64,000 nt of DNA from Leeuwenhoekiella palythoae (GTDB taxonomy: Bacteria > Bacteroidota > Bacteroidia > Flavobacteriales > Flavobacteriaceae). Positions within the stretch are counted from its first letter, which is position 1. Each line of letters begins with the position of its first letter. The position numbers and the translations under genes were made by a program. The notes under the pieces are model-generated. The model was not told where the DNA came from. It did no database searches and saw only the letters and a program-made list of their open reading frames with translations. Positions 46,386-55,555 of this stretch are shown piece by piece. The stretch spans positions 536,458-600,457 of the forward strand of contig NZ_FQXT01000001.1 of NCBI RefSeq assembly GCF_900130045.1, given 5' to 3'.

Positions 46386-48236
46386 TTAATGAAACGGATT
46401 TCTAACCAATTTAGGATTGTTGTTCAAAACGCCTTGATCTATAGAGGCGTAGTAATTCGCAAAGCGGAATAAGCGCGCTCTTCTAAAACGCGTTGGACGT
46501 AACTTTTGATAGATGTATTTATCATTGTCTGGATGTCCCGGACGCACGATGCGATATGGAAACACGCCATAAACCACCGCATTCTCATTAGACTCATCAC
46601 CGTCCCATACTTCGTGCGCAATTCTCCAGCGCTTAAGATCAAAGAATCTATGATCTTCAAAAGCCAACTCGGTACGGCGCTCCTCACGAATATCCTGAAG
46701 CGTTACGGTTGCAATACTGTTTTCAGGGAAACCGGCACGCTCCCGTAACGTATTGATATAACCCGTTGCTACGGCAGGCTGATTGAGCTCAAAGGCGGCT
46801 TCTGCAGCATTCAAATAGATCTCTCCCAATCTAAACCACGGCCACCAGTTTTGTGATGCTACCCCACGTAAACTCGCTCCGGAAGCATCACTTAAAAACT
46901 TACGCATATAAAACCCGGTGTTGCTTACAAACTGTGCATTGTCCTGCGGGCCATCTGCACCGGTGAACAATCCGCCGTCATCATACGTACTTCCTAATTC
47001 TTGTGCTGTTAGCAATTCATACGCTCCGCTTTCTTGATAAACGGCTACACCCGCTTGTAATTTTACCGGCGAACCGCCAAACTCAGTACCCGGGTAGATC
47101 ACCGTTCCGTAAAGACGTGCATCTTTATTATCAAAAATACCGGTGATCTCATCGTAAACAATAGGAGTTCCATCTGTATCTTCAATATTTAAAGTTCCGT
47201 CTGAGCCGTCTAAGTAATCAAAGCTTTCTACCAGATTTAACGATGGAGTAAGATTAGTAGGATATTCGTTATCATCAGTTAAACTACGCGGAATATTCTC
47301 AAAAGTAAATCCGTGTGTTTTTAGACTCGTCTCATAATCTTTAGCAAAAATGATCTCGCTGCTGGCTTTATCCATAAGCATCTCATAAAAATTCATCTGC
47401 TTATTGGCATTCTGATTGTACAACGCATAACCGCTATCTTCAATGATCTCTTGAGAGGCAGCCAAAGCCTTCTCATAATAGCCCGTAGCCATACTCGCAG
47501 GAATTCCTACTTCTTCTCCCGGAAGCGTTATAGGCGTATCCATCAGATTGTTGTATTTCGCTAAAGAAGCTGCGTAAAGCATCGCTCTACTTTCTAAAGC
47601 TAAGGCAGTAATACGGTTGGCACGCGTACGGCTTCCTTCATTGCCACTCAAATTACCTTTAATGGCTTCCATCTCCTCAAAGATAAAATCATAGACCTCG
47701 TACTCTTTAGCACGTGGCACCTGTAGATATTCCGGATTCCCGCTATAGTCGTAAATCAACTGCTCCGTCACGAGCGGCACCCCGCCCATACGCTTTACCA
47801 TTTCAAAATAAACCATTGCGCGTATAAACCGAAGCTCTCCATTAAACTGTGCTTTTTGGGTATCACTGATTTCTGTACCAAATTCTTCCAGATTTTCTAA
47901 CGCCAAGTTGATGTCGCGAATAAAGGTGTAGTCCCAATACCGACCGTAATCATTGCCATACTGAAAGTCGTTGCGCCAGTTTTGATCAAAGTGTCCTGAC
48001 CACATCGCATCGTCTATTTCGGCCATTCCACCGGAATAAAACACGCCGTGCATAGAGGGAATACGGTCATAATAATTGGCCAGAAGGGATACGACCAACT
48101 CGGGGTCGTTCCATAACTGGTCATCGTCGATTATATTTTTTGGATCACGTTCTAGCCAACCGTCATTATCGCAGCTAAAGCACGCGACAAGCATGGCTAA
48201 ACATAAAAAGTGTACTATTTTAATTTTCATTGTCAT
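46386..48236 (-). CDS. SusD/RagB family glycan-binding lipoprotein
   Basis: The 616-residue protein has a lipobox ending in FSC (after MKIKIVHFLCLAMLVACFSC), then SusD-like TPR helices (LNLALENLEEF, QKAQFNGELRFIRAMVYFEMVKRMGGVPLV) and the C-terminal RagB segment (ELAFEDHRFFDLKRWRIAHEV). It forms the surface lid on the SusC barrel and delivers oligosaccharide. It starts 5 bases after the susC stop. Confidence 0.95.
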   Translation of the reverse strand: MTMKIKIVHFLCLAMLVACFSCDNDGWLERDPKNIIDDDQLWNDPELVVSLLANYYDRIPSMHGVFYSGGMAEIDDAMWSGHFDQNWRNDFQYGNDYGRYWDYTFIRDINLALENLEEFGTEISDTQKAQFNGELRFIRAMVYFEMVKRMGGVPLVTEQLIYDYSGNPEYLQVPRAKEYEVYDFIFEEMEAIKGNLSGNEGSRTRANRITALALESRAMLYAASLAKYNNLMDTPITLPGEEVGIPASMATGYYEKALAASQEIIEDSGYALYNQNANKQMNFYEMLMDKASSEIIFAKDYETSLKTHGFTFENIPRSLTDDNEYPTNLTPSLNLVESFDYLDGSDGTLNIEDTDGTPIVYDEITGIFDNKDARLYGTVIYPGTEFGGSPVKLQAGVAVYQESGAYELLTAQELGSTYDDGGLFTGADGPQDNAQFVSNTGFYMRKFLSDASGASLRGVASQNWWPWFRLGEIYLNAAEAAFELNQPAVATGYINTLRERAGFPENSIATVTLQDIREERRTELAFEDHRFFDLKRWRIAHEVWDGDESNENAVVYGVFPYRIVRPGHPDNDKYIYQKLRPTRFRRARLFRFANYYASIDQGVLNNNPKLVRNPFH

Positions 48237-48241
48237 TTTTT

Positions 48242-51200
48242 TTAAAGTGTAAGATTAACACCAACTACCACTGTTTTTTGCTGCGGATAAACCACCGCGC
48301 CACTTGCTGAGATCTCCGGGTCAATACCGTATTCCTTTACATTATCAAAGGAAACCAGATTAGAACCGGTCACATAAAGTCTCAAACGATCTGCATTGAT
48401 CTTAGACACCCAGCTCTCTGGGAAGGTATAGCCCAGCTCAATATTGCGCAGGCGTAAGAACCATACGTTAGTCAGCCAGAAGTCACTGTTACGGGCATTA
48501 GGACCTACGTTACCATTACGCAATGCAGGGTATTTTCCGGGAATCCACTCACTGTTGGGATCATAAGGATCGGCACGATGCCAGCGGTCTGTAAGTAAAT
48601 AGGCCGGTGAGTTTCCACCCGCGTGAAACGGATTTCTAAGTTCGTAATCCTGAAACCACGACTGCATAGAACCTCCGGCAAGATCTACCGTAAAGTCAAT
48701 ATTCTTCCAATTCATACTTATCGTACCACCATAAGAAAGAATAGGTGACCAATTGGTTGGGTATCCTATAGGGCGCTCATCCATATAATTGATAATGCCG
48801 TCATTGTTCACATCCTTATAAATAAAATCTCCCGGCAATAAGGTTTGATTGTTCTGCCCGTCGATATTCACTTCGTAGTTGTTGATCTGGTCTTCAGACT
48901 CAAAGCGGCCTACCACCTGATAGCCCCACCATACACCGCCCCAGCGGTCTTCGATAGAGTTTCGGTATTCGTTATACGAGTTTCCAAAACGCGGTTTATA
49001 GGTTGAGATATTCTTATACCTTGAGTAGGTCATATTTCCACTTACAGAAAATTGAAAATCATTACTGATGCTTCCGCGATAGGTGATGATTCCTTCCGCT
49101 CCGTTATAACCGTTCTCATTAAGATTTTCGTTCGGTAAGGTGTAGCCTACCTCACTGGGCAACAACACATCATAACGCGGCGCCGGCACCCCGGTTCTTC
49201 TAATTCTAAAGACATCTGCCGTAAGGGTCAGCTTATTTTTGAACATGGAGAGATCTACACCAATATTCGAGTTGGTATTGGTCACCCAAGATAGATTGGT
49301 GATCGGTAAACCACGAGGTCTTAAACCGGTGGTATAGTTTCCGTCAAGCACGGCGTTACCGTTATTCCAAGTATAGCCACCTATGTAGTCAAACATCCCT
49401 ACGCCTTGCTCCTGCCCGGTTTGACCGGTTGAAGCACGTATCTTCAGGTCATTGATGACATCGGTAAGAGGCTCAAAGAATTTTTCATCAGAAATACGCC
49501 AACCTACAGAAATCCCAGGGAAGAATCCCCAGCGCTCACCCGGCGGATACAGGTATGATGCATCGTATCTACCCAATAATTCTACCAGATATTTATCTTT
49601 ATAACTGTAGTTGAGCTTACCAATATATCCTGCACGCGCTTGATAATTCCAGCTGTCTGCAAACGAGTTCAGTTGATCAAATTCCAATAAAGGCAAATAG
49701 TTGTTAGAAGGATTCGTTCCTAATTGTAAATAATCCTGCTCAAAGTCTGAACGTTCAAAAGCCCCCATAATAGAAAACTTGTGATCGCCAATGGTTTTAG
49801 CATAATCCAGTTTGATCTGCGAGAAAGTACTGATGTCTTCCCGTTCGGTTTGAAACCTCCAACCTCCATCTGCACCACCGGTCGCATTGTAGGTATCATT
49901 GGCTTCGTCATACGTGTACACATCATAGGTGTACTGGAACCCATCAAATTTATTATTGCTGAAATTGTAAGAGTGTGTTCCACGAACTTTCAGTCCGAAA
50001 CCAAACTCATACTCCGCAAATAGGTTGACGTTCAAGTTGCGGGCGAAATTGTCTTTATACCCTACGATATCTCTCTTAAACAAGGCCGGGTTACGGGCAA
50101 AGTCTCTAGTTTGATTAGGATACTCCGGATTGTTGTTAGCATATGGAGGTACCGTAGGCAGGTTACTGAACACGCCTAAAATAGCAGAGAAATAACCATC
50201 CCCACCGGGTAGTCCTACATCACGGGTTTCTTCTAATCTACCGCTTATTTGCGCACCAACTTTTACGCTATTAGCGATCTTAGATTCAATATTAGCTTGC
50301 AAGTTGGTTCGCTCGTAACCAAAGTCATCCAGCAGCGCTTTCTGATTGGTGTTCGCTAAAGAAAGGTAGTAGTTGGTTTTGTCCGTACCTCCCGAAACAC
50401 TGGCATTGATGTGCGACTGTGGCACATTATCCCGCATTAAAAAGTCATAGTAATCATAACTCTGGTATCCCGGTTCGGTACCCTCTTGCCATTTCTGTAA
50501 TTCCTCTGGCGTATAGACAGTGTTAGGATCTCTACCCTCATTTTGCGCCGCCTCTACAAGTCCGCGTGTGTACTGTGCTGCATTAGCCAACTCTGGAAAG
50601 CGCGTAAGGTTTTGCCAACCGTAGTAACTGCTGATACTGATACGCGGTTTGTCGTTGTTTTTTCCTTTTTTAGTAGTTACCAAAACAACACCGTTTGCAG
50701 CACGCATTCCGTAAACCGCAGCAGAGGCGTCTTTAAGAATCGTGATACTCTCAATATCTTCAGGGTTTAAGGAATTAAACATATCGTTCCCCGAATTCCC
50801 GGTAGACTGTACCCAGTCGCGACCCATATCTCCGCCGTAAGGCACTCCGTCTATCACATACAACGGATTCCCAAGGTTTCTGATCTCCAATTGAGCACCA
50901 CGCCCCGGGCGTGCATCCTGCGCACGTACCGAAACCCCTTGGATCTTACCGGCTAAAGCTCCGGCAGTTGTGGTAGAGGTGGTTCGGGTGATATCTTCTG
51001 TGTCAATCGTACTGATCGCCCCGGTCACATCCTTTTCTCTCTTGGTCCCATATCCTACAACCACTACAGCATCCAATGCCTCCTCATCCGTTTTTAAGGT
51101 CGCCTCATAGGTATCTTCAGCAGTTACCGGCAATTCTTGTGGTTGATAGCCCACATACGAAATAAGCAATACCCCATCCGCTAAAGTACTGGAGATGCTA

Positions 51201-51406
51201 AGGTTGAATTTACCGTCAAAGTCTGTTACTGTACCGTTAGAAGTGCCTTTGATCAAGACCGAAGCCCCCGGCAACGGCATACCGGTATCGTCGTAAACAG
51301 TTCCTGAAATTTGCCGATCCTGCGCTTGAGCAAATGCCGTAAACAGGCAAAGTAAAAAAAGATACCTCAGCCGAAAGCGCTTAGGATTTTTTAAAACGTT
51401 ATACAT
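48242..51406 (-). CDS. SusC/RagA family TonB-dependent outer-membrane transporter
   Basis: The 1054-residue protein has a signal peptide and an N-terminal carboxypeptidase-D-like domain (ISGTVYDDTGMPLPGASVLI). The SusC TonB box/plug start is LDAVVVVGYGTKREKDVTGA, and the plug motif RGAQLEIRNLGNPLYVIDG precedes a 22-strand-type barrel ending in VVGVNLTL. It imports glycan fragments with TonB energy. It is the first gene of a three-gene operon with SusD and DUF3823. The FecR/anti-sigma or HTCS regulators often found next to SusC genes are absent here. Confidence 0.95.
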   Translation of the reverse strand: MYNVLKNPKRFRLRYLFLLCLFTAFAQAQDRQISGTVYDDTGMPLPGASVLIKGTSNGTVTDFDGKFNLSISSTLADGVLLISYVGYQPQELPVTAEDTYEATLKTDEEALDAVVVVGYGTKREKDVTGAISTIDTEDITRTTSTTTAGALAGKIQGVSVRAQDARPGRGAQLEIRNLGNPLYVIDGVPYGGDMGRDWVQSTGNSGNDMFNSLNPEDIESITILKDASAAVYGMRAANGVVLVTTKKGKNNDKPRISISSYYGWQNLTRFPELANAAQYTRGLVEAAQNEGRDPNTVYTPEELQKWQEGTEPGYQSYDYYDFLMRDNVPQSHINASVSGGTDKTNYYLSLANTNQKALLDDFGYERTNLQANIESKIANSVKVGAQISGRLEETRDVGLPGGDGYFSAILGVFSNLPTVPPYANNNPEYPNQTRDFARNPALFKRDIVGYKDNFARNLNVNLFAEYEFGFGLKVRGTHSYNFSNNKFDGFQYTYDVYTYDEANDTYNATGGADGGWRFQTEREDISTFSQIKLDYAKTIGDHKFSIMGAFERSDFEQDYLQLGTNPSNNYLPLLEFDQLNSFADSWNYQARAGYIGKLNYSYKDKYLVELLGRYDASYLYPPGERWGFFPGISVGWRISDEKFFEPLTDVINDLKIRASTGQTGQEQGVGMFDYIGGYTWNNGNAVLDGNYTTGLRPRGLPITNLSWVTNTNSNIGVDLSMFKNKLTLTADVFRIRRTGVPAPRYDVLLPSEVGYTLPNENLNENGYNGAEGIITYRGSISNDFQFSVSGNMTYSRYKNISTYKPRFGNSYNEYRNSIEDRWGGVWWGYQVVGRFESEDQINNYEVNIDGQNNQTLLPGDFIYKDVNNDGIINYMDERPIGYPTNWSPILSYGGTISMNWKNIDFTVDLAGGSMQSWFQDYELRNPFHAGGNSPAYLLTDRWHRADPYDPNSEWIPGKYPALRNGNVGPNARNSDFWLTNVWFLRLRNIELGYTFPESWVSKINADRLRLYVTGSNLVSFDNVKEYGIDPEISASGAVVYPQQKTVVVGVNLTL

Positions 51407-51690
51407 ACACTAAAAGTTTTGTAATAAGATGTCTTCTGTGAAAATCGATTCCACAAGAAAACGATTGCGTTAATTTTATCGTTACAATGTTCTTAAACTT
51501 GCGCCATTTTCAACGGGTATTAATTGTTCACTCCTAGGGCACAAATTATCGCGAAGTGTTAATTTTATTGGGTTTCTAACGTTTTAGTCTTAAAAAAACA
51601 CTCCAAGATTAATTTTTAAGTGTTCATTTAACATTTGTAATCCGAAAACGATTTATGACTTCAAGGCTGCTTTTGTTTTTATTCTGTTAT
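51407..51690. promoter_or_regulatory. Upstream region of the SusC operon
   Basis: No gene. It contains AAAACGATTGCG, an ATCGTT partner 12 bases on, AACGTTTTAG at 51578-51587 and GAAAACGATTTA near 51650. These resemble LacI-family half-sites and could form the control region, but no regulator is encoded nearby. No convincing -7 box was identified. Confidence 0.35.
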
Positions 51691-51875
51691 TCGTGGTTTG
51701 TGATTTATTATTTGGGAATGCGTATCTAAGACTTTTTTAAATACGGAGTTCAGAATTCAGTAGGCAGTAGGCAGTGGCAGTATGCAATAATTATTATACT
51801 GTTTGTTATTTCTGATTTATAATTCCGTATTAAAGTACAAAGTCAGAAGTACGAAATATAAATAAGCAACGTACT

Positions 51876-51930
51876 GTCACTTCGAGTGATTCTCGAGCGC
51901 CTTAGCGCGAGAGGATTGTATCGAGAAGTC
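51876..51930. repeat. Module alpha, long form, copy 3
   Basis: GTCACTTCGAGTGATTCTCG, then the hairpin GCGC-ctta-GCGC with TCTC/GAGA extension, and GGATTGTATCGAGAAGTC. The following CAGTAGTCCCGGTTGGCAGT is shared with copies at 54853 and 62743. Confidence 0.8.
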
Positions 51931-51978
51931 ATATGAAATCAGTAGTCCCGGTTGGCAGTTTGTTGTTTTCAACGTTAC

Positions 51979-52024
51979 CGCGCTGCCTGTCCCAATGAAG
52001 ATTGGGTATTGTATCGCGTGTTGA
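51979..52024. repeat. Module beta, copy 3
   Basis: CCCAAT-gaag-ATTGGG stem-loop and TATTGTATCGCGTG, with the loop differing from other copies. Confidence 0.75.
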
Positions 52025-52081
52025 TTGGGAATTGTATCACATATTTTAGAGTTGCACAACTATCTCCACCTCTAACGCGAT

Positions 52082-52224
52082 CAGCTCCCCTACTCAACGA
52101 GGAGGGGTGGCAGCGAAGCGCACGCAGTGTGCAGAAGCTGACAGGGTGGTGTTACCGCAACTGTATTAGAACCACCCCTGCCCTGCTGCGCGGGCTTTCC
52201 CCTCCTTCAAAAGGAGGGGAGCTG
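52082..52224. repeat. Module zeta, copy 1: MITE-like element with 10-bp terminal inverted repeats
   Basis: The ends CAGCTCCCCT (52082-52091) and AGGGGAGCTG (52215-52224) are perfect inverted repeats. The right end holds the hairpin CCCCTCCTT-caa-AAGGAGGGG, and the centre pairs GGGTGGT with ACCACCC. A second, 3'-truncated copy is at 55212. It encodes no transposase, so any mobility would be in trans. Confidence 0.75.
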
Positions 52225-52329
52225 TTGTATTCTATTATTAATAATCCTTGTAATGCGATGCTGAAACGAGTTCAGTAGGCAGTGGCAGTTTTCAGTTTAG
52301 GGTTTACTGTTTGAAATACGCAGGGGTCT

Positions 52330-52369
52330 GTCACTTCGAGCGCATCCCGAAAGCTTTCGGGAGAGAAGC
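52330..52369. repeat. Module alpha, short form, copy 4
   Basis: GTCACTTCGAG plus CCCGAAAGCTTTCGGG and the GCTGATGAGATGCTGAAACG tail, as in copy 2. Confidence 0.8.
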
Positions 52370-52498
52370 CTTGCTGATGAGATGCTGAAACGAGTTCAGC
52401 ATGACAGCTCTTATTCATAGGCGTTATATGCATTCATACCCGAAGGATTGGATAAAATTAAAAATACGAAAGTAGAAATATAAAATACCTCTTAAACG

Positions 52499-52585
52499 TG
52501 ATTTCGACCATCGGGAGAAATCACATCTGCTGCGCACTTTGTCATAAGCCCTCATCCCCAACCCTTCTCCCGCAGGAGAAGGGAG
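52499..52585. repeat. Module gamma, copy 2
   Basis: ATCGGGAGAAATCACATCTG, CCCTCATCCCCA and the hairpin CTTCTCCCGCAGGAGAAG. Confidence 0.75.
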
Positions 52586-52600
52586 CTTCTTTGCTAGTGA

Positions 52601-52680
52601 GATCTTCCCGATAGCTATCGGGACTCGTCGAGATGACTGCACACCTTTGAGAATGTTCTTATTCATACTCGAAGAGTTAG
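52601..52680. repeat. Module delta, copy 2
   Basis: Perfect palindrome TCCCGATAGCTATCGGGA, then CTCGTCGAGATGACTG and CACCTTTGAGAA; the end runs into epsilon3. Confidence 0.75.
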
Positions 52681-52682
52681 GG

Positions 52683-52890
52683 TTCTTTTTCTTCAGTATA
52701 GCGAGAAGGCTCCGTTAAGAATTTCTGAAGCCTTGGAAGAAATTTAGGAGCCTTCTTGCGGTTTGCCTGATAAGGCAAAATACCTAAGAAAAAGGGTCTT
52801 TTCTTTTTTGCATCCGACGACCGCAGGGAGAGGAATGCACCTGTTGTGCTTTGTAATGCTGTTAGTCGAATTAGTAATGGCAAAGAAAAT
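52683..52890. repeat. Module epsilon, copy 3: diverged sequence, same stems
   Basis: P1 CTTTTTCTT (52685-52693) pairs with AAGAAAAAG (52786-52794). P2 GAAGGCTCC (52705-52713) pairs with GGAGCCTTC (52747-52755) and has an added inner stem AATTTCT/AGAAATT. P3 is TTTGCCT-GATA-AGGCAAA (52762-52779). The 3' arm (TTTTCTTT at about 52800, AAAGAAAA near 52885) encloses an insert also related to 63306-63466. The stems differ in sequence from copies 1 and 2 on both sides. Confidence 0.75.
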
Positions 52891-52957
52891 GAATGAACAT
52901 GATTTAAAGCAAAAATGTATCAAGCTGATAGTAATACATTAATACGAAAATCTCTCA

Positions 52958-53000
52958 TCACTTGTCCCAATGCAGATTGGGAATGGTATCCCGCGTTGAT
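52958..53000. repeat. Module beta, copy 4
   Basis: CCCAAT-gcag-ATTGGG stem-loop and AATGGTATCCCGCG. Confidence 0.75.
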
Positions 53001-53054
53001 GAACACGCACAGTTGAGAAATCACATCGTATTACGTTGCAACCGCGATTCCTAT

Positions 53055-54005
53055 TTACAATTTTATCTGTTTAAAACTATCAGGCACAAGTTCAAGTATG
53101 CCGTCTTTAAAACGCAACTGAACACTACCGGTTTTACGTGGACCAACTTGATTCTTTGAGTTATGCATGTGTAGCACATAGCGCAGCATTCCGTTTTGAT
53201 CTGTAAAGAGATCGCCGTGACCTATTCCCGGTTGTTGAGTAGTATTTTCACTGATTATGGGATTGCCTTTATACTTTGTCCAAGGCCCCAACGGATGGGT
53301 TGCTGTGGCATAGCCTACCGCATAATCAGGATTTCTAAAATCGTTTGCCGAATACATCAAGTAATAGGTTGTTCCCTTTTTAAATACAGTAGGACCTTCT
53401 GAAACCGGCCAATCGGTATTTTGTGTGTTTTCCCAACCTGTGGTGGCGTGTAAACATTCGTTTAGTGTTTCGGTTTTAATAGCTGAAAGATCTTCCGTCA
53501 GCTCAGCAACAAAAATGCGGTTGCCTTCTTGCAGACGCACATGATACAAATAGGCTTTTCCACCATCAAAAAACACAAACGGGTCAATCTGCTTTACCGA
53601 TGCTGCTAAAGCAGTTCCGGAATTGGTAAAAGGTCCTAACGGACTATCAGCTGTTGCGATAGCGATCTGCTCGTTGGCGGTATACGCCATATAATAGCGT
53701 TCCTTATGCTTAAACACCTGCGGTGCCCAAAAGCCTTTGGTCCCAAAACCGGCTCCCTTCTTAAATGCATAACCGTCCGTTGCTCCCGCCGGACCCGACC
53801 AGTATTCCAAGTCGGTTGACGTATACACTAAAAATCCGGCTCCCGGTATTGCCGCATCCTCCTTGGTTCCGTAGAGATAAAAGATACCATCCTCTTCAAA
53901 GATCGTTGGGTCTGCCAAAAGGATGTCATCAGCCGGTTGTTGAGCAACAACTGCACAATTTACAAGCAACAGAACTATAAGGCAAAAACGGATAGACAAA
54001 GGCAC
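53055..54005 (-). CDS. Glycoside hydrolase family 43 enzyme
   Basis: The 316-residue protein has a signal peptide (MPLSIRFCLIVLLLVNCAVVAQ) and a five-bladed propeller. It shows the GH43 catalytic base Asp32 in LLADPTIF, the pKa-modulating Asp141 in KQIDPFVFFD and the general acid Glu203 in VSEGPTVFKKG. GH43 enzymes cleave alpha-L-arabinofuranosides, beta-xylosides or galactans. It lacks accessory domains. It lies upstream of the SusC operon on the same strand, with island B between, so it is probably part of the same utilisation locus. Confidence 0.9.
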   Translation of the reverse strand: MPLSIRFCLIVLLLVNCAVVAQQPADDILLADPTIFEEDGIFYLYGTKEDAAIPGAGFLVYTSTDLEYWSGPAGATDGYAFKKGAGFGTKGFWAPQVFKHKERYYMAYTANEQIAIATADSPLGPFTNSGTALAASVKQIDPFVFFDGGKAYLYHVRLQEGNRIFVAELTEDLSAIKTETLNECLHATTGWENTQNTDWPVSEGPTVFKKGTTYYLMYSANDFRNPDYAVGYATATHPLGPWTKYKGNPIISENTTQQPGIGHGDLFTDQNGMLRYVLHMHNSKNQVGPRKTGSVQLRFKDGILELVPDSFKQIKL

Positions 54006-54187
54006 TGGTTTTGAATTTTTAAATTAGCTACTTGTAAATATAAACTTCTTACAGCAAGATCTTAGGGACTTCTTTTAAGCATCCTTAGGTTCGACTATAG
54101 CTTTCTATGAATTATTTTCAAAGCGACCTGTAAAACCGACGCGTTCTGACGCTACCTCATACTACCTTTATAATCTAAAATAAACCT

Positions 54188-54670
54188 ATGAACATTCTTT
54201 ACCTTCACGGATTAGACGGAAGCTTGAGCCAACCCAAGCGCAGTATCTTAGAACAGTATGGGGCTGTGTATGCGCCACAACTCGATTATCGTAACGAATC
54301 TAATTGTATGCACTTGATCTATGAACAGTTTAAAGATCATAATATAGATCGGATTATCGGAAGCAGTATGGGCGGTTATATGGGCTATTATCTATCAAAT
54401 GCATTGAACTGTAAAGCCTTGCTCTTCAATCCGGCTTTGGCAGCACGCCCGGTTGAACAAGAACGCATGGATTTTGATCCACCATCACAAACCAAAATGC
54501 TCGTGTTAGGCGCCGAGGACACTGTAGTTCCACCGAAACAAACCTTGCAAATCCTAAGCAAGCAAGCTTTATGCTGTGATTACCACATCAGCATACAACA
54601 AGGCTTGGCGCACCGCATTCCGATTACTACTTTTGAAACCGCGGTGCAACGCTTCTTTACTGACTTATGA
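54188..54670 (+). CDS. YqiA/YcfP-type alpha/beta-hydrolase (esterase)
   Basis: The 160-residue small hydrolase begins MNILYLHGLDGSLSQPKR and has the nucleophile elbow GSSMGGYMG, Asp in VLGAEDTVVPP and His in GLAHRI. This is the UPF0227/YqiA layout. It has no signal peptide and acts in the cytoplasm. Substrate unknown. Confidence 0.87.
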   Translation: MNILYLHGLDGSLSQPKRSILEQYGAVYAPQLDYRNESNCMHLIYEQFKDHNIDRIIGSSMGGYMGYYLSNALNCKALLFNPALAARPVEQERMDFDPPSQTKMLVLGAEDTVVPPKQTLQILSKQALCCDYHISIQQGLAHRIPITTFETAVQRFFTDL

Positions 54671-54682
54671 TCGCTGCCTAAT

Positions 54683-54778
54683 ATGTATTCCTTATTCTTA
54701 GATGATCTCCGAACACCGGAAATGATTTATCCGGCCTCCACGGCTGAAACTTTTGTCGTGGTACGTAGTTGGCAAGGG
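54683..54778 (+). pseudogene. 5' fragment of a cyclic-phosphate-processing receiver (cREC) domain gene, cut by island C
   Basis: From ATG 54683 the frame reads MYSLFLDDLRTPEMIYP and ETFVVVRSWQG, the first two strands of a cREC-type receiver domain with the LDD acidic pair. Coding similarity stops at about 54778, where the AT-rich lead-in of a repeat module starts. The frame continues into repeat sequence and is meaningless. Full cREC proteins have about 90-110 residues, so roughly two thirds are lost. Confidence 0.65.
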
Positions 54779-54852
54779 CTATTGGGTTATTTTTTATTGC
54801 TGATTTGTTATTCGGGATTGGGGAAATACGAAATACAAATAAGCAACGCACT

Positions 54853-54907
54853 GTCACTTCGAGTGATTCTCGAGCGCCTTAGCGCGAGAGGATTGTATCG
54901 AGAAGTC
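54853..54907. repeat. Module alpha, long form, copy 5
   Basis: Same as copy 3 over 55 bases, including GCGC-ctta-GCGC. Confidence 0.8.
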
Positions 54908-55010
54908 ATATGAAGTCAGTAGTCCCGGTTGGCAGTTTGTTGTTTTCAGTTTACGGTTTGCTGATTGCTGTTTGAAATATGAAAGTAGAAATGTGAAATA
55001 TGACTTAATC

Positions 55011-55098
55011 GTCATTTCGACCATCGGGAGAAATCACATCTGGTGAGCGCTTTGTTAAAAGCCCTCATCCCCAGCCCTTCTCCCGCAGGAGAAGGGAG
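55011..55098. repeat. Module gamma, copy 3
   Basis: ATCGGGAGAAATCACATCTG, CCCTCATCCCCAGCCC and CTTCTCCCGCAGGAGAAG. Confidence 0.75.
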
Positions 55099-55211
55099 TT
55101 TGTTTCGCTATCTATATTAGCTTAACGTTTTGATCCTTCCTGCCTCAATATATATAAGGAATTGAATTATGAGTTTTGGAATTGTAAATTACTACCCGTA
55201 TGCAACGCGAT

Positions 55212-55335
55212 CAGCTCCCCTCCTCGTTGAGGAGGGGTGGCAGCGAAGCGCACGCAGTGTGCAAAAGCTGACGGGGTGGTGTTGCCGCAACTGTACTAGA
55301 ACCACCCCTGCCCTGCTGTGCAGGCATTCACCAGT
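55212..55335. repeat. Module zeta, copy 2, right end lost
   Basis: It starts with CAGCTCCCCT and the hairpin CCCCTCCTC-gtt-GAGGAGGGG, keeps the GGGTGGT/ACCACCC centre and ends at about 55335 without the right terminal repeat. Confidence 0.75.
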
Positions 55336-55555
55336 TCAAAAGATATTTCTTATCCCTTTTAAAACATAAATACCAACCTTCCTCTTGTTAAGTATCGGGC
55401 GATGGATGGCTTATAATGTATTTAAAAACGCTACAACCCTCAGACGCTGCAAACCTGCGTTAAATATTCCTTAATTCAAATACTATTAACAAATGCTCCA
55501 ATCAAATTTCCTCTAAATGATCTACCTTAAATAATCTGATTTTAAACAAACTATT

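Larger units (their letters stand above)
51690..53010. repeat. Repeat-mosaic island B (non-coding)
   Basis: No gene. Order: CAGT tract and AT-rich lead-in (51748-51875), alpha3, beta3, zeta1, a CAGT tract, alpha4 with tail, gamma2, delta2, epsilon3 with a large insertion in its 3' stem, beta4. It separates the SusC operon from the GH43 gene on the same strand. Confidence 0.85.
54779..55370. repeat. Repeat-mosaic island C (non-coding)
   Basis: No gene. Order: AT-rich lead-in, alpha5, CAGT-like tract, gamma3, a degenerate beta (55135-55170), zeta2. Its left edge interrupts the cREC gene. From 55370 to 55555 there is unique AT-rich sequence before Ku. Confidence 0.85.

Noticed and set aside
51952..52278. 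Open frame of about 108 codons across alpha, beta and zeta modules
   Set aside because: It consists entirely of repeat modules and has low-complexity, non-protein-like composition.
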